64,000 bases of DNA from an uncultured Nesterenkonia sp. (GTDB taxonomy: Bacteria > Actinomycetota > Actinomycetes > Actinomycetales > Micrococcaceae): contig CANLUC010000001.1 in NCBI GenBank assembly GCA_947494195.1, positions 1-64,000 of the forward strand. Direction: 5' to 3'. How positions within the stretch are numbered: position 1 is the stretch's first letter; each line of letters begins with the position of its first letter. Both the position numbers and the translations under genes were made by a program. Shown here in pieces: positions 21,411 through 29,558 of the stretch. The notes under the pieces are model-generated. The model saw only the letters and a program-made list of their open reading frames with translations, had not been told where the DNA came from and made no database searches.

Positions 21411-23108
21411 TCAGTGCTGACGCAGCCAGACCGTGGTCTCGGCCGGGAGCTCCCCCGTGCCCAGCGGCTGTGAGCTGACGAGCACCTCACCGGCGGGCAG
21501 CGCCACCGCCGCCTGGCCGAAGTTCGTCACGCAGACCCAGCCGCCGGGACGCCGAAAGGCCAGCACGTCACTGCCGGCACCGGGCGGCTCCACCCACTCC
21601 AGCGTGTCCTCCCCCTGCAGCTCACGGCGCAGCTGCAGTGCCCTCCGGTAGAGATTCAGCGTGGAATCTTCCGCACCGTCCTGGACCTCCACGCTGTAGT
21701 CCGCGAACCACTCGGGCTGCGGCAGGTGTGCCGCGCCGTCGCCGAAGCCGAACGCCGCACCGGTGCTGGTCCAGGGCAGCGGAACGCGGCAGCCGTCGCG
21801 GCCGACGCTGAACCCGGGGCTGCGAAAGAAGGTCGGGTCCTGACGGTCGGCGTCGGGGATCTCGGCGACCTCATGCAGGCCCAGCTCCTCGCCCTGATAC
21901 AGGTAGGCGCTGCCCGGCAGCGCCAGCTCGAAGAGGGTCGCTGCGCGCGCCCGGCGCAGCCCCTCCTCGGCCTGCAGCTCCGGGGAGCTGCCGCCGCTGA
22001 GCAGCCAGTGCGTCCCGGCCTTGTCCTCACCGTCGGCCTTGGGCGGGAGCCCGTAGCGGGTGGCGTGGCGGACCACATCATGGTTGGAGAGCACCCAGGT
22101 GCTCGAGGACCCTGACTGTGCCGCAAGCTCGAGGTTGAAGGTCACCGTCTCCCGGAACTGTTCGGCGTCGAAGCTGGCCTCGAGCAGGTCGAAGTTGAAA
22201 GCCTGACCCAGTCCCTCGGCGGAGGCGTACTTCGGGCGCCGCGAGGAGTCCACCCATGCTTCGGCCACACCGATCTTGGGCGGATCGTATTCGTTGAAGA
22301 CACCGCGCCATTCCCGGTAGATCTCATGGACCTCATCCCGGTCCCAGATCGGGTGGGACCCGTCCTTCGGTGTGGCGTCCAGCTCGGCCTGGCTCGGCAG
22401 ATTCGGCGGCAGGTCCTTGGAGAGTCCATGGGCGACGTCGACCCGGAACCCGTCCACTCCGCGGTCGGACCAGAAGCGCAGCGTGTGCAGGAAGTCCTCG
22501 TGCACCTCAGAGTTGTGCCAGTTCAGATCCGGCTGCTCCTTGGCGAAGCTGTGCAGGAACCACTGTCCCGGGCTGCCGTCGGGCTCGGTGATCCTGGTCC
22601 AGGCGGGGCCGCCGAAGATCGAGGTCCAGTCCGATGGCGGCTGGTCTCCCCCGGGTCCGGTGCCGTCGCGGAAGATGTAGCGATCCCGTGCAGCGGAGCC
22701 CTTGGGCGATGCGAGGGCCTCAAGGAACCATTCGTGCCGGTCGGAGGTGTGGTTGGGCACGATGTCGACGATCAGTCGGATCCCCGCGCGGTGCAGAGCC
22801 TCGATCATGGCGTCGAAGTCCTCCAGCGTGCCGATCTTGGGGTCCACGTCGCGGTAGTCGTCGACGTCGTAGCCGCCGTCGGCGAGCGCCGAGGGGTAGA
22901 ACGGGCTGAGCCACACGGCGTCGACCCCCAGGTCCTGCAGGTACTGCACGCGTGAGGTGATCCCGCGCAGGTCACCGATGCCGTTCGCATCGGCGTCCGC
23001 GAAGGAGCGGGGATAGATCTGATAGACCGCGGCCTGGCGCCACCAGTGCGGATCGGTGCCCAGCTCGGTGGCCGCGGCGGGGGCTTCGGCTGACGGGGTG
23101 AAGGACAA
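21411..23108 (-). CDS. GH13 alpha-glucosidase
   Basis: Cytoplasmic retaining glycosidase of 565 aa acting on maltose- or isomaltose-type oligosaccharides. The catalytic triad is in place: nucleophile Asp224 in GFRVDVAHG, acid/base Glu283 in VAEAWVDS and Asp344 in VLSNHDVVRHATRYG. The N-terminal GITSRVQYLQDLGVDAVWLSPFYPS and the DIVPNHTSDRH motif are typical of the oligo-1,6-glucosidase/alpha-glucosidase subfamily. There is no signal peptide. The gene is isolated, with no sugar transporter or LacI regulator beside it, so the natural substrate (maltose, isomaltose, sucrose or trehalose-6-phosphate) cannot be fixed from context. Confidence 0.93.
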   Translation of the reverse strand: MSFTPSAEAPAAATELGTDPHWWRQAAVYQIYPRSFADADANGIGDLRGITSRVQYLQDLGVDAVWLSPFYPSALADGGYDVDDYRDVDPKIGTLEDFDAMIEALHRAGIRLIVDIVPNHTSDRHEWFLEALASPKGSAARDRYIFRDGTGPGGDQPPSDWTSIFGGPAWTRITEPDGSPGQWFLHSFAKEQPDLNWHNSEVHEDFLHTLRFWSDRGVDGFRVDVAHGLSKDLPPNLPSQAELDATPKDGSHPIWDRDEVHEIYREWRGVFNEYDPPKIGVAEAWVDSSRRPKYASAEGLGQAFNFDLLEASFDAEQFRETVTFNLELAAQSGSSSTWVLSNHDVVRHATRYGLPPKADGEDKAGTHWLLSGGSSPELQAEEGLRRARAATLFELALPGSAYLYQGEELGLHEVAEIPDADRQDPTFFRSPGFSVGRDGCRVPLPWTSTGAAFGFGDGAAHLPQPEWFADYSVEVQDGAEDSTLNLYRRALQLRRELQGEDTLEWVEPPGAGSDVLAFRRPGGWVCVTNFGQAAVALPAGEVLVSSQPLGTGELPAETTVWLRQH

Positions 23109-23231
23109 GTCGGGATCTTCCTTTCGACGCTTCTGTCCATGCTCGACACCTTGGGTACGCCGCCGAGGTGGGCATTGGACCGTGGGCCCACGAAGTCATT
23201 CCATGATTACAGGAAGCCGAAGATCCCGATA

Positions 23232-23251
23232 GTGCCGCTCCTCAGCGGCAC
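23232..23251. other. Small hairpin upstream of the GH13 gene
   Basis: 8-bp arms GTGCCGCT (23232-23239) and AGCGGCAC (23244-23251) with a 4-base loop lie in the 278-bp divergent gap between the GH13 gene and the CDP-alcohol phosphotransferase. Nothing else was recognised in this gap. Confidence 0.5.
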
Positions 23252-23373
23252 CCGCGCGTGCCGTAGCCGCGCTGGGAGGGTCATTGCCGAGCACTCGAAC
23301 GGTAGGATCATCCACTATCCATGCGCCCCGGCCCCGCGTGGAACCAGATCCGCACGATCCATAGGAGCCCGGA

Positions 23374-23379
23374 TAGATT
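23374..23379 (+). promoter_or_regulatory. -10 element of the five-gene cluster (leaderless)
   Basis: TAGATT ends 7 bp before the ATG at 23387, giving a leaderless transcript for the CDP-alcohol phosphotransferase and the coupled genes behind it. Confidence 0.5.
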
Positions 23380-23386
23380 GACTGCC

Positions 23387-24115
23387 ATGTATGAGTCTGT
23401 CCGCCGTCCCGCCGCCTCCACGAGTCCGGTGTGGCGCGATGTCGTGGTGCTGCTGCTGATTCCCGGCGTGATCGCCGTCGTCCTGGCCGTGACGTCGGCC
23501 CCGAGCGCGCTGGTGGCCGTCACCGTCATCGCCGCTGCGATGCTGGCGCCCACGATCGCGGCGGTCTCGGTGCTGCGTCGCCGACCCCGGCGAGTGACCA
23601 CGGCGGATCGGGTCACCCTCCTTCGCGTCGCGCTGACCGGGGTGCTCGCCGCGACAGCCGTGCTCATCCACGCCGAGGCGCTGCCGCCCAGGAACTGGAC
23701 CCTCGCCGTGGTGATCGGGCTCGCCCTGGTGCTGGACGCCGTCGACGGCGCGGTGGCTCGGTACACCCGCAGCTCCAGCACGGCCGGGGCTCGCCTCGAT
23801 ATGGAGGCCGATGCCGCCGCGCTGCTCATCGTCTCGGTGATCGCGGCGGCCACTGTGGGCTGGTGGGCGGTGGCGATCGGGCTGATGCGCTACCTCTTCG
23901 TGGCGGCCGGCTGGGTGCGCCCCGCGCTGCGCGGCGAGCTCAATTACAGTCTCTTCCGCCGCAGCGTGGCCGCGACCCAGGCGGTGGCCCTCTTCCTGGC
24001 GCTGCTGCCGGTGGTCCCGGCACTGCTCTCCGCCGTGATCCTCGCGATCGCGCTGACCCTGCTGGTGGCTTCCTTCGGCCGCGACGCCCTGACCCTCGAA
24101 CAGATGGAGAGCTGA
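23387..24115 (+). CDS. CDP-alcohol phosphatidyltransferase family protein
   Basis: Integral membrane enzyme of 242 aa. It carries the complete family motif: D117, D120, G121, A124, R125, G134, D138 and D142, which coordinates two metal ions and CDP. It would move a phosphatidyl or related phospho-alcohol group from a CDP-activated donor to a hydroxyl acceptor. About six membrane segments are visible. An unusual 65-residue N-terminal part holds two extra hydrophobic stretches. It is the first gene of a run of five closely spaced same-strand genes that also encode a glycosyltransferase, a methyltransferase and a flippase-like protein. It is not obviously PgsA, whose housekeeping context differs; the acceptor alcohol is unknown. 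Confidence 0.88.
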   Translation: MYESVRRPAASTSPVWRDVVVLLLIPGVIAVVLAVTSAPSALVAVTVIAAAMLAPTIAAVSVLRRRPRRVTTADRVTLLRVALTGVLAATAVLIHAEALPPRNWTLAVVIGLALVLDAVDGAVARYTRSSSTAGARLDMEADAAALLIVSVIAAATVGWWAVAIGLMRYLFVAAGWVRPALRGELNYSLFRRSVAATQAVALFLALLPVVPALLSAVILAIALTLLVASFGRDALTLEQMES

Positions 24116-24120
24116 GCCGC

Positions 24121-24597
24121 ATGGACCTGCCCCTGCACCCGCTGATCGTGCACCTCGCGGTGGTGCTCGTCCCGCTGGCGACCCTCCTGCTGGCGCCGGC
24201 GGTCTTCATCCCCCGCCTGCGCGATCAGATCGGCGCCCTCGCCGCGGTGCTCGCACTGCTGGGCATCGGGGCCTTTGTGCTGGCGCATCGCTCCGGAACC
24301 GAGCTGGCCGGACTGGTCGGTGTCCCGCATGAGCACATGCGCTGGGCGGACCCGGCACTGGCGGTGACCATCATCTTCGGCTCTCTGACGGCGATCTGGT
24401 ACCTCCTCTGGCTGCTGCTGCGCCGCCCCGGCCGCCGCTCACAGTCCGGCCTCCGGACCGCGACCACCACGCTTGGTCTCCTCGCCCTGGGCAGCGGAGT
24501 CATCGCCTGCGTGTTCACCGTGCTGCTGGGGCACTCCGGCGGGGAGGCAGTGTGGTCGAATGTGCCCACGGCACCGAGCCTGTGGCTCGTCCTGTGA
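24121..24597 (+). CDS. DUF2231-like membrane protein
   Basis: A 158-aa protein with four hydrophobic segments (about residues 9-30, 38-55, 76-97 and 115-137). The opening LPLHPLIVHLAVVLVP, with histidines at 6 and 11, resembles the DUF2231 family of small membrane proteins in which conserved His residues lie in the first helix. A possible metal or heme ligand role is inference only. It starts 5 bp after the CDP-alcohol phosphotransferase and overlaps the next gene by 4 bp (GTGA), so it is translationally tied to both. Confidence 0.75.
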   Translation: MDLPLHPLIVHLAVVLVPLATLLLAPAVFIPRLRDQIGALAAVLALLGIGAFVLAHRSGTELAGLVGVPHEHMRWADPALAVTIIFGSLTAIWYLLWLLLRRPGRRSQSGLRTATTTLGLLALGSGVIACVFTVLLGHSGGEAVWSNVPTAPSLWLVL

Positions 24598-25664
24598 ACT
24601 CAGCGCCTCACCCGGGCACGCCGGCGATGCTCGTGCCCCGCGATCTGCCGGGCCCCAGCGGTGGCACCACCTACAACACCCGGGTCCTCGAAGCCTGGCA
24701 CTCCGGAGGCTTCACAGTCACCGAGGTAGGCGTGCCGGGCAGCTGGCCACATCCCAGCCAAGAGGACCGATCGGCGCTGGGCGAGACGCTGCGGCAGCGC
24801 CCGAGGGTCCTCATCGACGGCATCATCGCCTCGGCGGCACCGACCGAGCTGGCGCAGGCCGCCGCGGAGGGCACGGAGATCGCGGTGCTGGTGCATCTGC
24901 CGCTCCCCGCCGAATCCGGCCTCAGCCCCGCGCAGCGTGACCGCCTCGCGGTCAGCGAGCGCGCCGCCCTGGCGGCCGCGCACGCCGTCGTCGCCACCAG
25001 TGCCTGGGCCCGGGATGACTTGGAAGCCCGGTATCAGCTCGGCGGTGTCGCCGTGGCGGAGCCGGGAGCCGACGCAGCAGAGCTGGCGGCGGGCAGCACA
25101 CCTCCGCGGCTGTTGATGCTCGGAGCCCTCACCCCGCGGAAGAACGCCTTGCTGCTTCTGCAGGCGCTGACCGAGCTGGGGGACCTCGCCTGGGACGCCG
25201 TCATCGCGGGTCCGGACGGACAGGATCCGGGGTACGCCGAGCAGCTGCACCGGGCCGCCGCCGAGCTGCCCAGCGGGCGCGTCTCTTTCCCCGGGGTTGT
25301 CGCGGGTCAGGAGCTGGACACACTCTGGGGCAGCAGCGATCTGCTGGTTCTGCCTTCGGTGGCCGAGACCTACGGAATGGTGGTGACCGAGGCACTCGCC
25401 CACGGCGTCCCCGCAGTGGTCGGCGCAGGCACCGGAGCCGAGGAAGCCCTGCACGGGACCCAGGACGGAAACCGTGCCGCGCTGGAGACCCCGGGGACAG
25501 CATTGGAACCTGACGACGTCGAGGCCTGGGCACGCACGCTGCGTCACTGGCTCGAAGATGACGCTCTGCGGCGCCGCTGGAAGTCCGCCGCGCAGGCACA
25601 CCGGGCTAGAATGCGAGCATGGTCAGACGCAGCGCAGGATCTCAGGACGGCGATCCATTGGTGA
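24594..25664 (+). CDS. Glycosyltransferase family 4 protein
   Basis: GT-B fold retaining glycosyltransferase of 356 aa. The C-terminal half has the E-x7-E motif in VAETYGMVVTEALAHGVPAV, and RLLMLGALTPRKNALLLLQAL starts the nucleotide-sugar-binding domain. The N-terminal PSGGTTYNTRVLEAW matches the acceptor-side glycine loop. The GTG start at 24594 overlaps the previous stop as GTGA; an ATG at 24627 is an alternative. Within this cluster it probably glycosylates a lipid or lipid-linked acceptor on the cytoplasmic face. The donor sugar is not predictable. Confidence 0.88.
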   Translation: MNSAPHPGTPAMLVPRDLPGPSGGTTYNTRVLEAWHSGGFTVTEVGVPGSWPHPSQEDRSALGETLRQRPRVLIDGIIASAAPTELAQAAAEGTEIAVLVHLPLPAESGLSPAQRDRLAVSERAALAAAHAVVATSAWARDDLEARYQLGGVAVAEPGADAAELAAGSTPPRLLMLGALTPRKNALLLLQALTELGDLAWDAVIAGPDGQDPGYAEQLHRAAAELPSGRVSFPGVVAGQELDTLWGSSDLLVLPSVAETYGMVVTEALAHGVPAVVGAGTGAEEALHGTQDGNRAALETPGTALEPDDVEAWARTLRHWLEDDALRRRWKSAAQAHRARMRAWSDAAQDLRTAIHW

Positions 25665-26542
25665 CTCGGCCGGTGCCCGCCGACTGGCTGGAACAGCGCC
25701 GGCGAGCAGACCATCTGGCGCGCGAAAAGGCCTCTGGGCTGCTCGAGCAGCTCACACGGCGGCTCCGCGATCTCCTTGCGGAGCACGACGACGCCGTCAG
25801 CGTGATCGATGTGGGCGCCGGCACCGGATCGAACCAGGCCTGGCTGGCCCCCCGCCTCGCCGTGCCCCAGCGCTGGACCCTGTTGGACCACGACGCGGCG
25901 CTGCTCGATGTCGCCTCCCAGGCGCCTGCAGACTCCGGGGTCGAAGAGACCACCCGCGTGCTGGGCACCATCGAGGACCTTCCGGAACTGACCGAAGGCC
26001 AGAAGGTCCGGCTGGTCACCTGCTCGGCGCTGCTGGACCTGCTCACCCTGGCCGAGGCGGAGACGCTTGCCGAGGCGATCGCAGGCCCGCAGGCAGGGGC
26101 CCGGGTCGCCGCGCTGCTGAGCCTCAGCGTCACCGGTGCCGTGGAGATCCACCCCGCGCACGAGGACGATGCCACGATCTCCAAGGCCTTCGACGCGCAC
26201 CAGCGCCGGGACCACCTCCTCGGTCCGGACGCCGTGGGCATCCTGGCCGACCTGCTGCGTCAGCGTCGAGCCGAGGTGCAGCTGAGCCCGACCGACTGGA
26301 CGCTGGACGACGACGACGCCGCACTCATCACCCGCTACCTCAGCGATCGCGCCGATGTGGCGGTCGAGAGTGACCCCACGCTCTCCGGTGTGGCCGCTCG
26401 CTGGCTGAGCACGCGCATGGACCAGCTCAGTCGCGGTGAGCTGCGGGTCAGCGTGGGACATATGGACCTGCTCGCCCTGCCCGCCGCTTCGAGCAGGCAC
26501 GCCCAGACGGCTGAGCCGAGCGCTGCCGCACCGACCGAGTGA
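25661..26542 (+). CDS. Class I SAM-dependent methyltransferase
   Basis: A 293-aa protein with the SAM-binding motif VIDVGAGTGSNQAWLAPRL near the N-terminus and an acidic LLDHDAALLD that binds the ribose. The start is ambiguous: GTG at 25661 overlaps the previous stop (GTGA) like its neighbours, while an ATG at 25619 would add 14 residues and a 46-bp overlap. The C-terminal part contains LITRYLSDRADVAVESDP, not assigned. By linkage it may methylate the glycolipid or intermediate made by the cluster. No closer match such as UbiE or TrmA-type enzymes is evident. Confidence 0.85.
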   Translation: MTRPVPADWLEQRRRADHLAREKASGLLEQLTRRLRDLLAEHDDAVSVIDVGAGTGSNQAWLAPRLAVPQRWTLLDHDAALLDVASQAPADSGVEETTRVLGTIEDLPELTEGQKVRLVTCSALLDLLTLAEAETLAEAIAGPQAGARVAALLSLSVTGAVEIHPAHEDDATISKAFDAHQRRDHLLGPDAVGILADLLRQRRAEVQLSPTDWTLDDDDAALITRYLSDRADVAVESDPTLSGVAARWLSTRMDQLSRGELRVSVGHMDLLALPAASSRHAQTAEPSAAAPTE

Positions 26543-26546
26543 CGCC

Positions 26547-27560
26547 ATGAGCATCGACCAGCGCACCGAGTCCTCGCGAAGGGGCCAGACCCTGTTCTTC
26601 GCCGGACTCCAGGTCGCCATCACGGTGGGCATCTTCGGCTTCTTCGTGTCTCAGTGGGGCATGAACCCGTTCATGGACGCCTTCCGACTGCTGCCGTTCT
26701 GGAGCATCCCTGCTGCGGCGCTTCTCGGTGGCATCGGGGTGCTCACACAGGCGCTGCGCTGGCGGGTGATCGCGCGGCATCACCAGATCAGCATCGGCGT
26801 CGGTCCCGCAGTGGCCCGCTGCTGGCAGGCAGCGTTCCTCAACGGCGTGCTGCCCGGAGGTCTCGCCGGTGACGCCCTGCGCGCAGCCGATGACAGCAGC
26901 GACGCAGAGGTCGACGGTGGTGGTCGCGCCCTGCGGCGGGCCTTCGCCGCCATGGCGGCCGAACGGCTCATGGGCACCGCCGTAGCGTTCATCGCAGCCG
27001 GACTGACCTTGCTCACGCTGGCCCCGCTGATCGGCCTGGCCTCCCTGGCCATCGCCGGCGTCGCCGTCGTCGTGGCCTGGCGCTGGTTGAAGCCGCTCTC
27101 CCGCGGTGACCTGATCCGCGTGATCCTGCTCTCGGCGACCGGCTGGGCGGCCTTCGCCGCCCTCTTCGCCTCGACGATTCAGGCCGTGACCCCGAGCATC
27201 CCGCTGGCCTGGGCTCCCGGCCTGGCCGCAGTCGCGATCGCCGGCATGTCGGTTCCGCTGGGGTTCGGCGGCTGGGGCCCTCGGGAGGCAGCCGCCGCGT
27301 GGGCCTTCTCGATGGCTGGATTCGCGCCACACTTCGGCGTCACGGCCTCGATCAGCTACGGACTGCTGGCCCTGGCGTCCACGCTCCCGGGTGCGATCAT
27401 TCTCGCTCTGCGCCTGATTCCGCGGCTGCAGCGGGCGCGACGCGTGCGTGAGGAGCGGTCAAGTGAGCGATCGAAGAACGAGCCGCAGGACGGGCGGACA
27501 GCGGGTCGGGGCGGTGGCCGAAACCGGGGTCAGAAGGACCCCATCGAACCTGCGTTCTGA
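26547..27560 (+). CDS. UPF0104 / lysylphosphatidylglycerol synthase TM-region family protein (flippase-like)
   Basis: Polytopic membrane protein of 337 aa with about eight hydrophobic segments, resembling the membrane part of MprF and archaeal AglD. The signature region FLNGVLPGGLAGDALRA and the later SVPLGFGGWGPREAAAAWAF are characteristic of the family. Members flip aminoacylated or glycosylated lipids. There is no soluble aminoacyltransferase domain, so it is not a full MprF. The C-terminus is a positively charged, Arg/Gly-rich tail of about 45 residues. It is the last gene of the cluster, 4 bp after the methyltransferase, and is followed by a hairpin. Confidence 0.85.
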   Translation: MSIDQRTESSRRGQTLFFAGLQVAITVGIFGFFVSQWGMNPFMDAFRLLPFWSIPAAALLGGIGVLTQALRWRVIARHHQISIGVGPAVARCWQAAFLNGVLPGGLAGDALRAADDSSDAEVDGGGRALRRAFAAMAAERLMGTAVAFIAAGLTLLTLAPLIGLASLAIAGVAVVVAWRWLKPLSRGDLIRVILLSATGWAAFAALFASTIQAVTPSIPLAWAPGLAAVAIAGMSVPLGFGGWGPREAAAAWAFSMAGFAPHFGVTASISYGLLALASTLPGAIILALRLIPRLQRARRVREERSSERSKNEPQDGRTAGRGGGRNRGQKDPIEPAF

Positions 27561-27584
27561 CAGTTTTCTCACAGGATTCTGTAC

Positions 27585-27600
27585 TAGAACATAGCTTCGA
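27585..27600. promoter_or_regulatory. SOS-box-like palindrome 1
   Basis: TAGAACATAGCTTCGA matches the actinobacterial/Bacillus-type LexA site TCGAAC-N4-GTTCGA at 10 of 12 defined positions. No gene begins behind it. Confidence 0.45.
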
Positions 27601-27628
27601 TAAACAAGTCTGGACACTTGCAGGTCCG

Positions 27629-27644
27629 TAGAATAGGTGTTCTA
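27629..27644. promoter_or_regulatory. SOS-box-like palindrome 2 overlapping a -10-like element
   Basis: TAGAATAGGTGTTCTA is a second, weaker LexA-site-like palindrome, 44 bp after the first. Its left arm doubles as a good -10 (TAGAAT). It is followed immediately by an ATG (27645) that opens only a 27-codon frame. Confidence 0.4.
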
Positions 27645-27668
27645 ATGGCCTTGCGCGATGGGAAGCGC

Positions 27669-27708
27669 GATGCGCGCAGAGGCCCTCCTCACTGCTTCTG
27701 CGCGCATC
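27669..27708. terminator. Convergent terminator hairpin
   Basis: 15-bp arms at 27669-27683 and 27694-27708, with one mismatch and a 10-base loop, lie between the flippase-like gene and the convergent Nudix gene. Confidence 0.6.
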
Positions 27709-27737
27709 TCCCCCACTCTGGCCGCTGAGATCTCAGC

Positions 27738-28199
27738 TCAGGCGGGAATGTCCTGGAGAATCTGCTCCACGATGGGTCGATCAGCGGGAATCCAGGGGTA
27801 GTCCAGGAGACGCTCCGTCACCGGCACCCAGTCCACGCGATCATGGTCCTGCAGCGGGAACGGCTCGCCCTCGAGCACCTCTCCACGGAACAGCCGCATC
27901 GCCGTCGTCTCCTTCAGCCGCCACCCGGCCTCCGGATGGAAATCGGGGTGACCGGGGGCGCTGACCTCTTCATGGAGGGCCACCGTCACGCCCAGCTCCT
28001 CGAGGAGCTCACGATGCAGCCCCTCATGCAGGGTCTCCCCCGGTTCGAGCTTGCCGCCCGGAAACTCCCACATCCCCGCTACCGACTCAGGGGAGGTCCG
28101 GCGTGCGATGAAGAGCTCGACCTGGAGTCCCGGACGACGGCGCAGCAGCGCGGCCGCCACAACGGTCTTGGTGAATTCGGTGATGGTCTGGCTCTCCAT
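27738..28199 (-). CDS. MutT-like Nudix hydrolase
   Basis: A 153-aa (d)NTP pyrophosphohydrolase-like protein. The Nudix box is complete in GGKLEPGETLHEGLHRELLEELGV, with the REL-x-EE metal ligands. It is preceded by MWEFPGG, as in MutT-type enzymes that clean oxidised nucleotides such as 8-oxo-dGTP. The ATG at 28199 is preferred over an in-frame TTG at 28208. It lies 11 bp after an SRPBCC gene on the same strand. The exact nucleotide substrate is not certain. Confidence 0.88.
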   Translation of the reverse strand: MESQTITEFTKTVVAAALLRRRPGLQVELFIARRTSPESVAGMWEFPGGKLEPGETLHEGLHRELLEELGVTVALHEEVSAPGHPDFHPEAGWRLKETTAMRLFRGEVLEGEPFPLQDHDRVDWVPVTERLLDYPWIPADRPIVEQILQDIPA

Positions 28200-28210
28200 A
28201 GCGCCCAAGC

Positions 28211-28732
28211 TTAGGCGGAGGCCTCCACCACGGCCTTCAGGCGCGCGACGGAGCGGGCCAGCATGGCTGAGCTGGTGGCCTTGGCGCGCCGCAGCCTCGA
28301 CTCGTCTTGCAGCTGGGACCAGTCATAGGTGTGAGTGACCTCGGTACCGCCGTCCTCGATGGCCGCCAGCGACCAGCGCCAAAGATGGCCACCCGGAGCC
28401 TTGTCGATCTCGGAGGGTTTCCACGCAATGAGCTCTCCCTCCTGAAACTCCACCACATGGTTCTCTCTCACGTGACCATTGGTGAGCTCCATCCGGAAGA
28501 TGTCCCCGACGCCATGGACACGCTGCCCCTGCTCGGCCGCGGCGAGGTTGTCGTTGCCGTCGAACTCGACCTGCAGGGCCGGATCGGCGAGGAACTCGAA
28601 GACCACCGTGGGGATCGCCCGGATGACATCTCGGGCGCAGACCACACGTCCACAGTGCTCGGGGTCATAGGCGAGGTCTTCGGCGCCGTTCTCACCGAAC
28701 TGAGCCGCATGGGCAGGAGGCATAGGAGACAT
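28211..28732 (-). CDS. SRPBCC family protein (polyketide cyclase/START-like)
   Basis: A 173-aa protein with a helix-grip fold pattern: VCARDVIRAIPTVVFEFLADP near the start, then alternating strands (VENHVVEFQEGELIAWKPSEIDK-type segment and THTYDWSQL) and a long C-terminal helix (SAMLARSVARLKAVVEA). Such proteins bind hydrophobic ligands. No catalytic assignment is possible. A good ribosome binding site (GAGGAC) precedes the ATG at 28732. Probably co-transcribed with the Nudix gene. Confidence 0.8.
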   Translation of the reverse strand: MSPMPPAHAAQFGENGAEDLAYDPEHCGRVVCARDVIRAIPTVVFEFLADPALQVEFDGNDNLAAAEQGQRVHGVGDIFRMELTNGHVRENHVVEFQEGELIAWKPSEIDKAPGGHLWRWSLAAIEDGGTEVTHTYDWSQLQDESRLRRAKATSSAMLARSVARLKAVVEASA

Positions 28733-28897
28733 GGCGCTGTCCTCGATTCGACGTCTGGGAGGTTCAGCTTACGCCGGAGAGGTGGCGTTGCGTCCAGGAT
28801 GTCGGCGCAGCGACGCGTCGGGTCAGGACCAGTTCAGTGTGGCGTGAGAGTCATCACTTCTCGCGGTGGACGGGGAGGCCGCGAGGTGAGGCGGCGA

Positions 28898-28903
28898 TAG
28901 GCT
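28898..28903 (+). promoter_or_regulatory. -10 element of the yitT-like gene (leaderless)
   Basis: TAGGCT ends 7 bp before the ATG at 28911, with no ribosome binding site between them. Confidence 0.45.
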
Positions 28904-28910
28904 GACGCTC

Positions 28911-29543
28911 ATGTCCGGATCCGAGAACATCCCCCCATGGCCCGAGGACACCACCATTCCGCATTCTCCGGGCGAGGATGTCTTCGGGGTGCTGATCGGC
29001 ACGTTTCTCGCCTCGCTGGGCCTCTACGTCCTCCAGCAGTCCGAGGCCGTGACTGGAGGCACCGCCGGACTCGCGCTGCTGCTGACCTACGCGACCCCAC
29101 TGAACTTCTCCTGGCTCTTTCTGCTGGTGAACCTGCCGTTCTTCGCGCTGGCGATCTGGAAGAAGGGCTGGACCTTCACGTTGAAGACGGTGGCCGCGGT
29201 GGCCATCGTCTCCGGCTACGCGCTGCTGCACGGCCCGATGCTCTCGCTGCCTGAGCTCAACCCGCTCTATGGCGTCCCGGCGGGCAACATCCTGGTCGGC
29301 ATGGGACTGCTGGCGGTCTTCCGCCACGGCGCCAGCCTGGGTGGGTTCAACATCGTGGCTCTGGTGGCGCAGGAGCGCCTCGGGCTGCGCGCGGGGTACG
29401 TGCAGATGGGCCTCGACGTCGTCGTCATCCTGCTCGCTCTCACGGTGGTCTCCCCGCTGAACGTGCTGTACTCCGCCCTGGGTGCGGTGCTGCTGAACCT
29501 GGTGCTGGCGCTGAACCACCGCCCGGAGCGCTACCGCGCCTGA
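28911..29543 (+). CDS. YitT family membrane protein
   Basis: A 210-aa membrane protein with five hydrophobic segments from residue 23 onward. The family features are GTFLASLGLYVLQQSEAVTGG, with its GGTAGLALLL motif, and GGFNIVALVAQERLG. The shorter length suggests the form without the C-terminal DUF2179 ligand-binding domain. The substrate is unknown; the family is widespread and often annotated only by name. Transcription appears leaderless. Confidence 0.85.
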   Translation: MSGSENIPPWPEDTTIPHSPGEDVFGVLIGTFLASLGLYVLQQSEAVTGGTAGLALLLTYATPLNFSWLFLLVNLPFFALAIWKKGWTFTLKTVAAVAIVSGYALLHGPMLSLPELNPLYGVPAGNILVGMGLLAVFRHGASLGGFNIVALVAQERLGLRAGYVQMGLDVVVILLALTVVSPLNVLYSALGAVLLNLVLALNHRPERYRA

Positions 29544-29558
29544 GCAGGTCACCCAGGG

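Noticed and set aside
27645-27728. 27-codon frame after the SOS-like boxes
   Set aside because: No recognisable peptide, and it runs through the terminator hairpin. Kept only as part of the orphan-promoter finding.
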